Shown: positions 8,265-15,594 of the stretch, piece after piece
Layout of the letters: every line of letters begins with the position of its first letter
Position numbering within the stretch: position 1 is the first letter of the stretch
NCBI GenBank assembly: GCA_964608925.1
Contig: CAZSQD010000007.1
Coordinates: forward strand, 1-28,439
DNA length: 28,439 nt
Reading direction: 5' to 3'
Origin: GCA-2733415 sp964608925
GTDB lineage: Bacteria; Bacteroidota; Bacteroidia; Flavobacteriales; Flavobacteriaceae
The notes under the pieces: generated by a model
Told to the model about the DNA's origin: nothing
The model's input: the letters and a program-made list of their open reading frames with translations, nothing else
Database searches by the model: none
Made by a program: the position numbers and the translations under genes

Positions 8265-8906
8265 ATGAAAGCTTTAAAAATCATAATTATTACCTTGTTT
8301 TTAACAAATATTACAATTGCACAAACCTTAACGATGGATTTGGGTGTGGGTATTAACAACCCATCCAATCATTTTGCACCACTTTATGAGGCAAAACCTA
8401 TAAATGGTTTAACTGTAGATGCTGGTTTACGCTATATGTTTATGAAAAAATTAGGTGCTAAGGTTGACTTCGGGTTTAACCGTTATGGGAGTGGAGATAA
8501 ATCTATTGATTTTAAGGCTAATTTTACACGTGTTGATTTGCAATTGTATTATAATTTTTGGGATCATTTATACAATTTTCAAATTAGGTTACCAGAGCGT
8601 TTGGCGGTTTTTTTACACGCAGGCGGTGGTATGAGTTTCATAAAACCTTTGAGCGAACCCTTTATCAACAATAAGAGTAGTAATTTTAATTTAATGGGCG
8701 GTTTAGCGGTGCATTACGGAATTACGGATAGAGTTTCGGTGTTTGTAGATGCCTCTAAAATATTTAATATGGGACAGGAACTTAGTTATGAAGGCGCAAA
8801 GTTGCCAGATGCTATAAATACCGATATGTTTAATTTAACCGTTGGAGTAGCAATTTCAATTAATTCCAACTGTTATTATTGTGACAAACCAGGAATGGGA
8901 TTGTAA
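8265..8906 (+). CDS. Exported outer-membrane beta-barrel-type protein
   Basis: I place the start at the ATG at 8265 because a signal peptide follows directly (MKALKIIIITLFLTNITIAQ); a longer in-frame reading from 8199 would bury it and overlaps the divergent gene. The product is 213 residues. After the signal peptide it shows beta-strand patterning (GLRYMFMKKLGAKVDFGF, VDLQLYYNFW, AVFLHAGGGMSF, LMGGLAVHYGI, VSVFVDASKIF, FNLTVGVAISI) typical of an 8-10 stranded OmpW/OmpA-like barrel. The short tail NCYYCDKPGMGL contains two cysteines. No specific function can be given. It is a single gene, divergent from the flippase-like operon. Confidence 0.78.
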   Translation: MKALKIIIITLFLTNITIAQTLTMDLGVGINNPSNHFAPLYEAKPINGLTVDAGLRYMFMKKLGAKVDFGFNRYGSGDKSIDFKANFTRVDLQLYYNFWDHLYNFQIRLPERLAVFLHAGGGMSFIKPLSEPFINNKSSNFNLMGGLAVHYGITDRVSVFVDASKIFNMGQELSYEGAKLPDAINTDMFNLTVGVAISINSNCYYCDKPGMGL

Positions 8907-8933
8907 TAAAGGGATGATAAAAATGGTTATAAT

Positions 8934-9060
8934 TTGGGCGTTCCCATAAATGCAGAAAAAGCATTTATGGTCGGGTCAACCGCTGTATCTTTTTTTAAGT
9001 CATTGCGAGGAAATCTTTTTTTTTGTTGCTCTCAAAATCTCCCGATAACTATCGGGATGG
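8934..9060. repeat. Mosaic of short palindromic intergenic repeats
   Basis: The gap before ruvC holds three separate repeat-like units. First, GGGCGTT-CCATAAATGC (8944-8953), a 7-base loop and the exact complement GCATTTATGG (8961-8970), then TCGGGTCAACCGCTGTATC and a T-run. Second, GTCATTGCGAGGAAATC from about 8999. Third, TCCCGATA-AC-TATCGGGA (9040-9057). From memory, sequences of these three kinds are scattered between genes in many Flavobacteriia; I cannot verify copy number here. They look like worn REP/MITE-type elements. Confidence 0.6.
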
Positions 9061-9111
9061 ACTGACGTAAAAAGGATGCCGCTAATCCCCCTAACGCAAA
9101 ACACACACATT

Positions 9112-9672
9112 ATGAGTCAAGAAAAAATAATATTAGGGATTGATCCAGGAACCATTATAATGGGTTTTGGGCTCATAAAAATAGTCAATAAAAAAATGGA
9201 ATTTTTACAGCTTAACGAGCTGTTATTGCAAAAATATAAAGATCCATACATAAAATTAAAACTTATTTTTGAACGCACCATTGAACTCATAGATACTTAT
9301 CACCCAGACGAAATTGCTTTGGAAGCCCCTTTTATGGGTAAAAACCCACAAAGTATGCTTAAGTTGGGTAGAGCACAAGGAGTTGCTATGGCAGCGGGAT
9401 TGTCACGAGATATACCTGTAACCGAGTATGCTCCTAAAAAAATTAAAATGGCAGTAACGGGTAATGGTAACGCCAGTAAAGAGCAAGTTGCTAAAATGTT
9501 ACAAAGCCTATTAAAACTAAAAACTTTACCTAAAAACCTGGATAGTACGGATGGTTTAGCAGCTGCCGTTTGTCACTTTTACAATTCGGGCAGAAGTATT
9601 AATACAGCTGGTAAAAATTATACGGGTTGGGCAAGCTTTGTAAGTCAAAATGAAGGTAGGGTAAAAAAGTGA
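9112..9672 (+). CDS. ruvC: Crossover junction endodeoxyribonuclease RuvC
   Basis: RuvC resolves Holliday junctions together with RuvAB at the end of homologous recombination. Starting at the ATG at 9112 gives 186 residues, close to the usual length, and begins just before the conserved IILGIDPG; the 12 residues upstream in frame do not look native. The four acidic active-site residues are visible with family spacing: Asp11 (GIDPG), Glu71 (LEAPF), Asp144 and Asp147 (DSTDGLAAAVCH). The gene stands alone between a repeat-rich gap and a convergent gene, without ruvA or ruvB nearby, which is common in Bacteroidota. Confidence 0.97.
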   Translation: MSQEKIILGIDPGTIIMGFGLIKIVNKKMEFLQLNELLLQKYKDPYIKLKLIFERTIELIDTYHPDEIALEAPFMGKNPQSMLKLGRAQGVAMAAGLSRDIPVTEYAPKKIKMAVTGNGNASKEQVAKMLQSLLKLKTLPKNLDSTDGLAAAVCHFYNSGRSINTAGKNYTGWASFVSQNEGRVKK

Positions 9673-9707
9673 GGGAGCTAATAATTTTATAACTTATCGT
9701 TCCGTGA

Positions 9708-11888
9708 TTACCTTAATTGTTTTATTTCTTTTTTAAGTTCTTCAATTTGTACTTGCTGTTCCTTAATAGCATTTACTAAAACTGCAGTCATTTGCGAATA
9801 ATCCATACCTACAGCCTTTCCTTTTCCTTTCGGAACTTGATTACCTTCAGAATTGATATGTGCCACTATTTCGGGGATTATATCACTAATTTCTTCAGCA
9901 ATAAAACCTACTTTGTATAAATTAGTTTTATCAAAAGTATATTGATAGCTTACAGGTCTAATTTTTAAAATTTCGTTTAATCCATAGTTTAAATTAGAAA
10001 TATTTTTTTTGTATTTAGCAGAACTTGTTGTTATATGCGCCGTTGCATAAAGTGGTAATGTTGCAGTACCACCACCACCACACTGCACTTTGTTAGCAGA
10101 ATCAAAACCCTGTCCATTCATGTTATTTTGATTATAGCCACCAAGAATAATTGCTCGTGAAGCACCTGCTCCAAACCCTGGGTAAGAACCAATTAATTCA
10201 AAACCATAATTATTAGTTGTGTTTTTAGAACAATACATAGCATTTACTCCATTTTGAACTAATACCCTATCTGCATTGACTTGCAATTTTTCGGTAGGAG
10301 TAGTAGTTCCTATTCCTACATTACCATTTGCATTTAAAACAGTTATACGTGTGGTTCCTGATGTTTGTAGTGATAAATTTTCATTATAACTACCAATTAA
10401 CCCTTGATCTATAGTAATTCCTTTATCAAAATAATAACGTGGTCGGTCGGTATTAAAATGAGACCAACTTGTGTTTTTAGGGCCAATTTGTGTCCAGCCA
10501 TAATTTGTTTGAATACGCAAATTAGAACCTCCATCTCCTAATCTAACAATGTCAGAACCAGGGTCCGTTGGTATCACATTTGAAAGTTCCAAAACTCCAA
10601 CTACATCTAACTTTGTACTTGGAGCAGTAGTTCCTATTCCTACATTTCCAGAAAAATACCCTCTACCTTGAAAATACCCAGCCCAACCGTTTGAGTGACC
10701 ATTTACACCATAAACAGCTCTATTATTAGCCCCATGAGAGTTAAAATATCCTCCATAATGAGTTCCCGTACCTAATGAACTTACATAACCATATACACCA
10801 TAAACTGTACTTGTATTTGTAGCAGCTGGATAAACATTATTACGAGAGCCAAAAAGTTGCCCATTACCGCCTGCTATATAATTATAAACACCATGTTTGA
10901 TATAATTTCCATCATTTAGAATCCTGTTATACATACCATATATAGTTCCTGTTGCAGTACCATTATTAAAATAATTATAGACTCCGTATTTAACTCCATT
11001 TACATTAGCAAAGTTATTATACATACCATATTTGGCACTAGTACCAGTAGATGGAATATTATTATAGATAGCATATTGAGTACCACTAGTCGATGAAGCT
11101 AAATTATTATACAAAGCATATTTAGTTGTATTATTACTTCCTTGATAACCATTATAAATACCTGTATTAAAAGTAGTATTAGTACTAATATTAAGTCTAC
11201 CTTGCCCTGTCACTGTTCCTAAATTAAGTTTACCATTTACATCTAAGCGCATACGTTCTAAACTATTGGTGGAAAATGCCATGGTATTAGCTGTTGGGCG
11301 GTAAATGCCATTTCCCCCGCCACCATCATCAACGCCATTGGTGCTAAAAAAACCAATAGCAGGTCGGGTAGGTGTATTACCTTGCACTCCCAATATACGA
11401 GCACCACCATTTGCACCAGAGCGTAAATAGGTAGTAGTACTATTTTGCATTCTCAATTCTCCAGTACTTTCTACTGTTAGGCGTAAAGTCCCATTGGAGC
11501 GTAATTGAAGATCTTGATTGTCGGTTGTGCCAATAAAATTTGTTGTAGGAGTTGTCCCTGAATTACCTAGCAGGCTCCATGAATCGTTCCCGCTTCCGCT
11601 TGCTAATCGTTTCCATTGAGAACTGTCCCAATAATAAAATCCTGGAGTTACTAAAGTTGCACCTGAACTAGCAGTAGTGGTATTGTATATTAATAAAGAT
11701 TCTATAGGTGATGTTATTGGAGAGGCATTATTTGTAGCTGCTAATGCTACTCTTGGTAAAAGTATACCTTTATCTGTAGCTGTAATGTCTAGTTTTGAGG
11801 AGAGATCAGGTGTAGTAGTTCCTATACCAACTTGTGCGAGAGCTATACTTACTCCTAATAAACCTATAAATAAAAATATTTTTTTCAT
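9708..11888 (-). CDS. Exported fibre-like protein with C-terminal Peptidase_S74 chaperone domain
   Basis: The 726-residue protein has a signal peptide (MKKIFLFIGLLGVSIALAQ). It then carries the Bacteroidota surface-protein motif VGIGTTTP...KLDI, which recurs twice more (near residues 420 and 525). Residues about 235-400 are tandem repeats of 20-25 residues built on YG-x-YN (KYGMYNNF, KYGVYNYF, IYGMYNRI, KHGVYNYI). The last 105 residues form a Peptidase_S74 domain: SSAKYKKNI places Ser622 and Lys627 where the self-cleaving Ser-Lys pair lies in phage tail-fibre chaperones. A coiled coil (QQVQIEELKKEIKQLR) ends the protein. It is probably a trimeric surface fibre released from its chaperone by self-cleavage. 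No sorting signal for type IX secretion is seen. Confidence 0.85.
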   Translation of the reverse strand: MKKIFLFIGLLGVSIALAQVGIGTTTPDLSSKLDITATDKGILLPRVALAATNNASPITSPIESLLIYNTTTASSGATLVTPGFYYWDSSQWKRLASGSGNDSWSLLGNSGTTPTTNFIGTTDNQDLQLRSNGTLRLTVESTGELRMQNSTTTYLRSGANGGARILGVQGNTPTRPAIGFFSTNGVDDGGGGNGIYRPTANTMAFSTNSLERMRLDVNGKLNLGTVTGQGRLNISTNTTFNTGIYNGYQGSNNTTKYALYNNLASSTSGTQYAIYNNIPSTGTSAKYGMYNNFANVNGVKYGVYNYFNNGTATGTIYGMYNRILNDGNYIKHGVYNYIAGGNGQLFGSRNNVYPAATNTSTVYGVYGYVSSLGTGTHYGGYFNSHGANNRAVYGVNGHSNGWAGYFQGRGYFSGNVGIGTTAPSTKLDVVGVLELSNVIPTDPGSDIVRLGDGGSNLRIQTNYGWTQIGPKNTSWSHFNTDRPRYYFDKGITIDQGLIGSYNENLSLQTSGTTRITVLNANGNVGIGTTTPTEKLQVNADRVLVQNGVNAMYCSKNTTNNYGFELIGSYPGFGAGASRAIILGGYNQNNMNGQGFDSANKVQCGGGGTATLPLYATAHITTSSAKYKKNISNLNYGLNEILKIRPVSYQYTFDKTNLYKVGFIAEEISDIIPEIVAHINSEGNQVPKGKGKAVGMDYSQMTAVLVNAIKEQQVQIEELKKEIKQLR

Positions 11889-11921
11889 TTTTTAAAAAAT
11901 TATAATATTATTGAGGTATTA

Positions 11922-11929
11922 CAAAGATA
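11922..11929 (-). promoter_or_regulatory. Promoter -7 element of the S74 protein gene
   Basis: Read on the minus strand this is TATCTTTG, an exact TAnnTTTG match, 33 bases before the ATG at 11888. No clear -33 box is visible upstream. Confidence 0.6.
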
Positions 11930-11983
11930 CATAATATATTTATTATACCAGATTTATCTGTATTGTCTAAAAAATCAAGAGGT

Positions 11984-12018
11984 TATAAAAAACCCGTTCT
12001 ACAAAAGTAAAACGGGTT
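11984..12018 (-). terminator. Intrinsic terminator of ahcY
   Basis: On the minus strand AACCCGTT (12018-12011), a 12-base loop and AACGGGTT (11998-11991) form an 8-bp stem that is followed directly by a T-run (TTTTTTAT). It lies 26 bases after the ahcY stop codon. This is a textbook rho-independent terminator. Confidence 0.88.
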
Positions 12019-12043
12019 AAAATATGTATTGTCAATTATTGAC

Positions 12044-13360
12044 TTAGTAGCGGTAGTGTTCTGGTTTGTAAGGACCTTCTACTTTTACGCTAATATAATC
12101 AGCTTGATCTTTACGTAATTCCGTAAGCTCAACACCAATTTTAGTTAAATGTAAACGTGCTACCTTTTCATCTAAATATTTAGGCAACATATATACTTTG
12201 TTTTCGTACTTATCACTGTCTTTCCAAAGCTCTAATTGCGCTAAAGTTTGGTTGGTAAAGGAGTTACTCATTACAAAACTAGGATGTCCTGTTGCACAAC
12301 CTAAATTTACCAAGCGTCCTTCTGCTAATAATAAAATTTCAGTACCGTCAATAGTATATTTATCTACTTGTGGTTTAATTTCTACTTTAGTATCACCATA
12401 ATTGTCGTTTAACCAAGCTACATCAATTTCATTATCAAAATGACCAATGTTACACACAATAGTCTTGTCTTTCATAGCTTTAAAATGATGCCCTTGTACA
12501 ATATCTTTATTACCAGTTGTAGTAATAATAATATCAGCAGTACCAATTACGTTTTCTAATTTCTTTACTTCAAAACCGTCCATAGCTGCTTGTAACGCAC
12601 AAATTGGATCAATTTCAGTAACGGTAACAATACTTCCTGTACCTACAAAAGAGGCTGCGGTACCTTTACCAACATCACCATAACCACAAACAATAACACG
12701 TTTACCAGCTAACATAACATCTGTAGCTCTACGGATAGCATCTACAGCAGATTCACGACAACCGTACTTATTATCAAATTTAGATTTAGTAACGGAATCG
12801 TTTACGTTGATAGCAGGAACCATTAACGTTCCTTTTTCCATACGCTCGTATAAACGATGTACTCCTGTTGTAGTTTCTTCACTTAATCCTTTAATGTTTT
12901 TCGCTAACTCTGGGTAACGATCAAAAACCATGTTGGTTAAATCACCTCCATCATCTAAAATTAAATTTAAAGGTTTTCTATCTTCTCCAAAAAACAAGGT
13001 TTGCTCTATACACCAGTCAAATTCTTCTTCTGTTAATCCTTTCCAAGCATATACTTGTACTCCAGTTGCTGCAATTGCTGCTGCTGCTTGATCTTGAGTA
13101 GAAAAAATATTACAACTACTCCAAGTAACCTCAGCACCTAAAGCGGTTAAGGTTTCTATTAAAACAGCGGTTTGTATGGTCATGTGTAAGCATCCTGCAA
13201 TACGGGCTCCTTTTAAAGGTTGCTCATCTTTATACTCTTCACGTAAACTCATTAACCCAGGCATTTCTGCTTCTGCTAACTCAATTTCTTTTCTTCCCCA
13301 GTCTGCAAGAGAAAGGTTTTTTACCTTAAATGCGGTAAACGGAACTGTTTTTGTACTCAT
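12044..13360 (-). CDS. ahcY: S-adenosylhomocysteine hydrolase (adenosylhomocysteinase)
   Basis: This cytosolic NAD-dependent enzyme splits S-adenosylhomocysteine to adenosine and homocysteine, clearing the inhibitory product of methyltransferases. The 438-residue product shows the full family signature: DDGGD at 136-140, EETTTGVHRLY at 161-171, NVNDSVTKSKFDN at 185-197, the Rossmann NAD motif GYGDVGKG at 226-233, NIGHFDNEID near 320, and the C-terminal KPEHYRY that closes the neighbouring cofactor site. The gene has its own promoter (13430-13423) and terminator, so it is probably monocistronic. It diverges from the phosphopantetheinyl transferase gene. Confidence 0.98.
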   Translation of the reverse strand: MSTKTVPFTAFKVKNLSLADWGRKEIELAEAEMPGLMSLREEYKDEQPLKGARIAGCLHMTIQTAVLIETLTALGAEVTWSSCNIFSTQDQAAAAIAATGVQVYAWKGLTEEEFDWCIEQTLFFGEDRKPLNLILDDGGDLTNMVFDRYPELAKNIKGLSEETTTGVHRLYERMEKGTLMVPAINVNDSVTKSKFDNKYGCRESAVDAIRRATDVMLAGKRVIVCGYGDVGKGTAASFVGTGSIVTVTEIDPICALQAAMDGFEVKKLENVIGTADIIITTTGNKDIVQGHHFKAMKDKTIVCNIGHFDNEIDVAWLNDNYGDTKVEIKPQVDKYTIDGTEILLLAEGRLVNLGCATGHPSFVMSNSFTNQTLAQLELWKDSDKYENKVYMLPKYLDEKVARLHLTKIGVELTELRKDQADYISVKVEGPYKPEHYRY

Positions 13361-13422
13361 AATTGTATATATTTGTTATTTAAAGCACTAAAAAAGCACT
13401 AATCTTATTAATTTTTCGACTG

Positions 13423-13430
13423 CAAAGTTA
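13423..13430 (-). promoter_or_regulatory. Promoter -7 element of ahcY
   Basis: Read on the minus strand this is TAACTTTG (TAnnTTTG match), giving a leader of about 55 bases to the ATG at 13360. The opposite strand has a weaker box TACATTTT (13436-13443) just eight bases before the ATG of the phosphopantetheinyl transferase gene, so that gene may be transcribed with almost no leader. Confidence 0.6.
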
Positions 13431-13451
13431 CGCAATACATTTTAAATATAA

Positions 13452-14084
13452 ATGCCTTTATACAAAACGATTACACATAATCCTACCACCACTGTTTTTG
13501 TGTGGAAAATTACGGAGTCTTTAATAGGCTTAAAAGAGAGCGTAATTTTAAATGAGCGTAGTTTGCAGCGTATAAATGGTATGCGTAGTGAAAGTCATAT
13601 AAAAGGGTTTTTAGCGGTGCGTAAATTATTGCAAGAAGCGGGTTATACTGATTTCGATTTGTTTTATACGGACGACGGGAAACCACATTTAAAAGATGGT
13701 AAATTGATAACCATTTCGCACTCCTTTGATTTTTCAGTAATTGCACTTTCTAATACTGAAATAGGGGTTGATATTGAAAAAAACAGAGCTAAAATACAGC
13801 GTATAGCTTCTAAATTTATAGGGGAAGAACAAAAATATTTAGTAGATGAAAACCTAACCGAACAGCTCACCGTAGTTTGGGGAGCAAAGGAAAGTTTGTT
13901 TAAAATTCACCCAGATGGTGGCTTGTTGTTTATAGCACATTTGCCTATTGATGCGTTTACATTAGAAGATAAAAAAACTACAGGGCATATTTTAAAAGAC
14001 CCATTTAAAGAAAGTTATGGAATCTATTTTGAAACTTTTGAGGGTTACACTTTGGTGTATGCTACGCAAGAAGAGAAAGTGTGA
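13452..14084 (+). CDS. 4'-phosphopantetheinyl transferase (Sfp/AcpT superfamily)
   Basis: The enzyme moves the 4'-phosphopantetheine arm of coenzyme A onto a serine of acyl- or peptidyl-carrier proteins. The 210-residue product has both family motifs: GVDIE at 105-109 (metal-binding Asp107 and Glu109) and WGAKESLFK at 143-151. The upstream TISHS at 87-91 matches the CoA-binding His region. Size fits the Sfp-like two-lobed form. Its stop overlaps the start of the GGGP synthase gene (TGATG), indicating coupling. No nonribosomal peptide synthetase or polyketide synthase lies in the window, so the carrier protein is probably the housekeeping ACP or a distant one. Confidence 0.92.
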   Translation: MPLYKTITHNPTTTVFVWKITESLIGLKESVILNERSLQRINGMRSESHIKGFLAVRKLLQEAGYTDFDLFYTDDGKPHLKDGKLITISHSFDFSVIALSNTEIGVDIEKNRAKIQRIASKFIGEEQKYLVDENLTEQLTVVWGAKESLFKIHPDGGLLFIAHLPIDAFTLEDKKTTGHILKDPFKESYGIYFETFEGYTLVYATQEEKV

Positions 14085-14803
14085 TGAAGCGTATTTATAA
14101 CAACATATTACAAGCTAAAAAATCTGATAAAAAGCTACTTGCTATTTTGTTAGACCCTGATAAATTAGTGGTTTCTGCTATTAAAAATTTAGTATTAAAA
14201 ATAAATACTTCGCCCGCAACACATATTTTTGTTGGTGGAAGTACGGTTGAAAAAGGACAAACAGAAACTATTGTTACCGAACTTAAAAAACACACCACAT
14301 TACCTGTTGTTTTATTTCCTGGAGATAAAAGTCAGATTACAAATACGGCAGATGGTATTCTGTTTTTAAGCTTACTATCTGGTAGAAACCCTGAGTTTTT
14401 AATTGAGCAACAAATACAATCCGTTTCATTACTTAAAAACACTAATTTAGAAATTATATCTACAGGTTATATTTTAATTGATGGCGGCGTAGAAACTGCA
14501 GTGCAACGGATAAGTAAAACAACACCTATTACACAAAACAACACGCAATTAATTGTAGATACTGCGTTAGCGGGTCAATACATGGGTAAGCAACTCATTT
14601 ACCTTGAAGCCGGCTCTGGAGCCACATTGCATGTGGAGGCAAATATTATTAGTGAAGTGTCAAAATCAATAGCTATTCCACTAATTGTTGGAGGCGGATT
14701 ACGAAGTTTATCGGCAGTACAAAACGCATATCAAGCAGGAGCTGATTTGGTGGTTATTGGTACTGCTTTTGAAGAAGATGCTACTTTTTTTGAGAAAATT
14801 TAA
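14084..14803 (+). CDS. Geranylgeranylglyceryl phosphate synthase family protein (GGGP synthase, bacterial group II type)
   Basis: The family joins a polyprenyl diphosphate to sn-glycerol-1-phosphate, the first step in archaeal-type ether lipid synthesis. The product (239 residues from the ATG at 14084; an overlapping GTG at 14081 is also possible) has the TIM-barrel motifs: LLDPDK at 22-27, HIFVGGSTVEKG at 47-58, LFPGDKSQI at 77-85, YLEAGSGA at 173-180 (prenyl/G1P site) and phosphate-binding VGGGLRS at 202-208. Group II enzymes from Flavobacteriia have been shown to be active as GGGP synthases, but the lipid they make in these bacteria is not established to my knowledge. It is coupled to the phosphopantetheinyl transferase gene by a one-base overlap. 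Confidence 0.93.
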   Translation: MKRIYNNILQAKKSDKKLLAILLDPDKLVVSAIKNLVLKINTSPATHIFVGGSTVEKGQTETIVTELKKHTTLPVVLFPGDKSQITNTADGILFLSLLSGRNPEFLIEQQIQSVSLLKNTNLEIISTGYILIDGGVETAVQRISKTTPITQNNTQLIVDTALAGQYMGKQLIYLEAGSGATLHVEANIISEVSKSIAIPLIVGGGLRSLSAVQNAYQAGADLVVIGTAFEEDATFFEKI

Positions 14804-14836
14804 CATTAAAAACAATCTTAAAAAATTATAATCACT

Positions 14837-14844
14837 TAAATTTG
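14837..14844 (+). promoter_or_regulatory. Promoter -7 element for the exported protein at 14866
   Basis: TAAATTTG matches TAnnTTTG and lies 21 bases before the ATG at 14866, so the leader would be about 15 bases. No -33 box is clear. Confidence 0.5.
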
Positions 14845-14865
14845 AGGATATAAAAAACCCTCCAA

Positions 14866-15534
14866 ATGAAAATATATAGCACCATTTTTTTATTTCTAAT
14901 TAGCTTATCACTTACCGCACAGCAAGAAAAAGAAAAAATAAACTCTTCAACGAAAGGCTATCTAACCACATTAAATTTACCGAATGCGATATTTCCAAAT
15001 GCGGCAAGATATAATTTGGGGTATATTTATAATTTGAATAACAAACTAAAAGCAGGTGTTGAACTTGGGTATGGAAATGATAAAATCACCTTTTTTGAGT
15101 TTAATACTTATGAAGAAAAGTTTAATTTTTGGGAAATTAGACCTGAATTTTATTATGTGTTGAACCCGAATAAAAAAACACTAAAATATTTTTCAGCAGA
15201 AATATTTTACACCAATTACCGCACGCAAATTCATAATGGTAATTACACAAATACTTCTGGTACGTATTTTCAATATGATAAAATTGATTATTCCAAACAA
15301 AAATATGGTATAATACCTAAATTTGGAATGTTTATTAATTTTACAGAGCGACTCGGAATCAATTGCTATGTAGGTTTAGGAATTAGAAATAAAATCAACA
15401 AATATAGTAATGCTATAAATTTACGTGAAAAGGATGCTCCTATGGAGGGGTTTTGGTTAGCAACATTTACGGATGAAGGGAGTAGATTGGGTGCTGAATT
15501 TAATTTAGGATTTAAATTATTTTATAGGCTATAA
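14866..15534 (+). CDS. Exported hypothetical protein, outer-membrane barrel-like
   Basis: The 222-residue protein has a signal peptide (MKIYSTIFLFLISLSLTAQQ). The mature part alternates aromatic and hydrophobic residues in strand-length stretches (ARYNLGYIYNL, LKAGVELGYG, FWEIRPEFYYVL, KYFSAEIFYTNY, KYGIIPKFGMFINF, LGINCYVGLGI, LGAEFNLGFKLFYRL) and ends in an aromatic-rich strand, as in small outer-membrane barrels. I do not recognise a named family. It is the first of three consecutive exported-protein genes that separate the GGGP synthase gene from the thiamine locus. It has its own predicted promoter. Confidence 0.75.
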   Translation: MKIYSTIFLFLISLSLTAQQEKEKINSSTKGYLTTLNLPNAIFPNAARYNLGYIYNLNNKLKAGVELGYGNDKITFFEFNTYEEKFNFWEIRPEFYYVLNPNKKTLKYFSAEIFYTNYRTQIHNGNYTNTSGTYFQYDKIDYSKQKYGIIPKFGMFINFTERLGINCYVGLGIRNKINKYSNAINLREKDAPMEGFWLATFTDEGSRLGAEFNLGFKLFYRL

Positions 15535-15555
15535 GCGTTTTTTTTTAATAAAAAG

Positions 15556-15571
15556 TGGCACATTAATTGCT
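15556..15571 (+). promoter_or_regulatory. Sigma-54 (RpoN) promoter
   Basis: TGGCACATTAATTGCT fits the sigma-54 consensus TGGCACRNNNNTTGCW at every defined base. The invariant GG (15557-15558) and GC (15569-15570) are exactly ten bases apart. Transcription would start near 15582, about 13 bases before the ATG at 15595. An enhancer-binding activator would be needed; its site is not recognisable upstream. Confidence 0.72.
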
Positions 15572-15594
15572 CTTAAAATTTAAAATAGACACAA

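Noticed and set aside
8934..9060. Intact insertion sequence or transposon
   Set aside because: No transposase coding sequence and no long terminal inverted repeats are present; only short palindromic units are seen.
9076..9111. Upstream in-frame start for RuvC
   Set aside because: The extra 12 residues are encoded in repeat-derived intergenic sequence and do not belong to the family; 9112 gives the normal length.
10700..11170. Regularly spaced repeats suggesting a CRISPR-like array
   Set aside because: The repeats are imperfect, in frame and encode YG-x-YN protein repeats of the S74 protein, so they are coding and not a CRISPR array.
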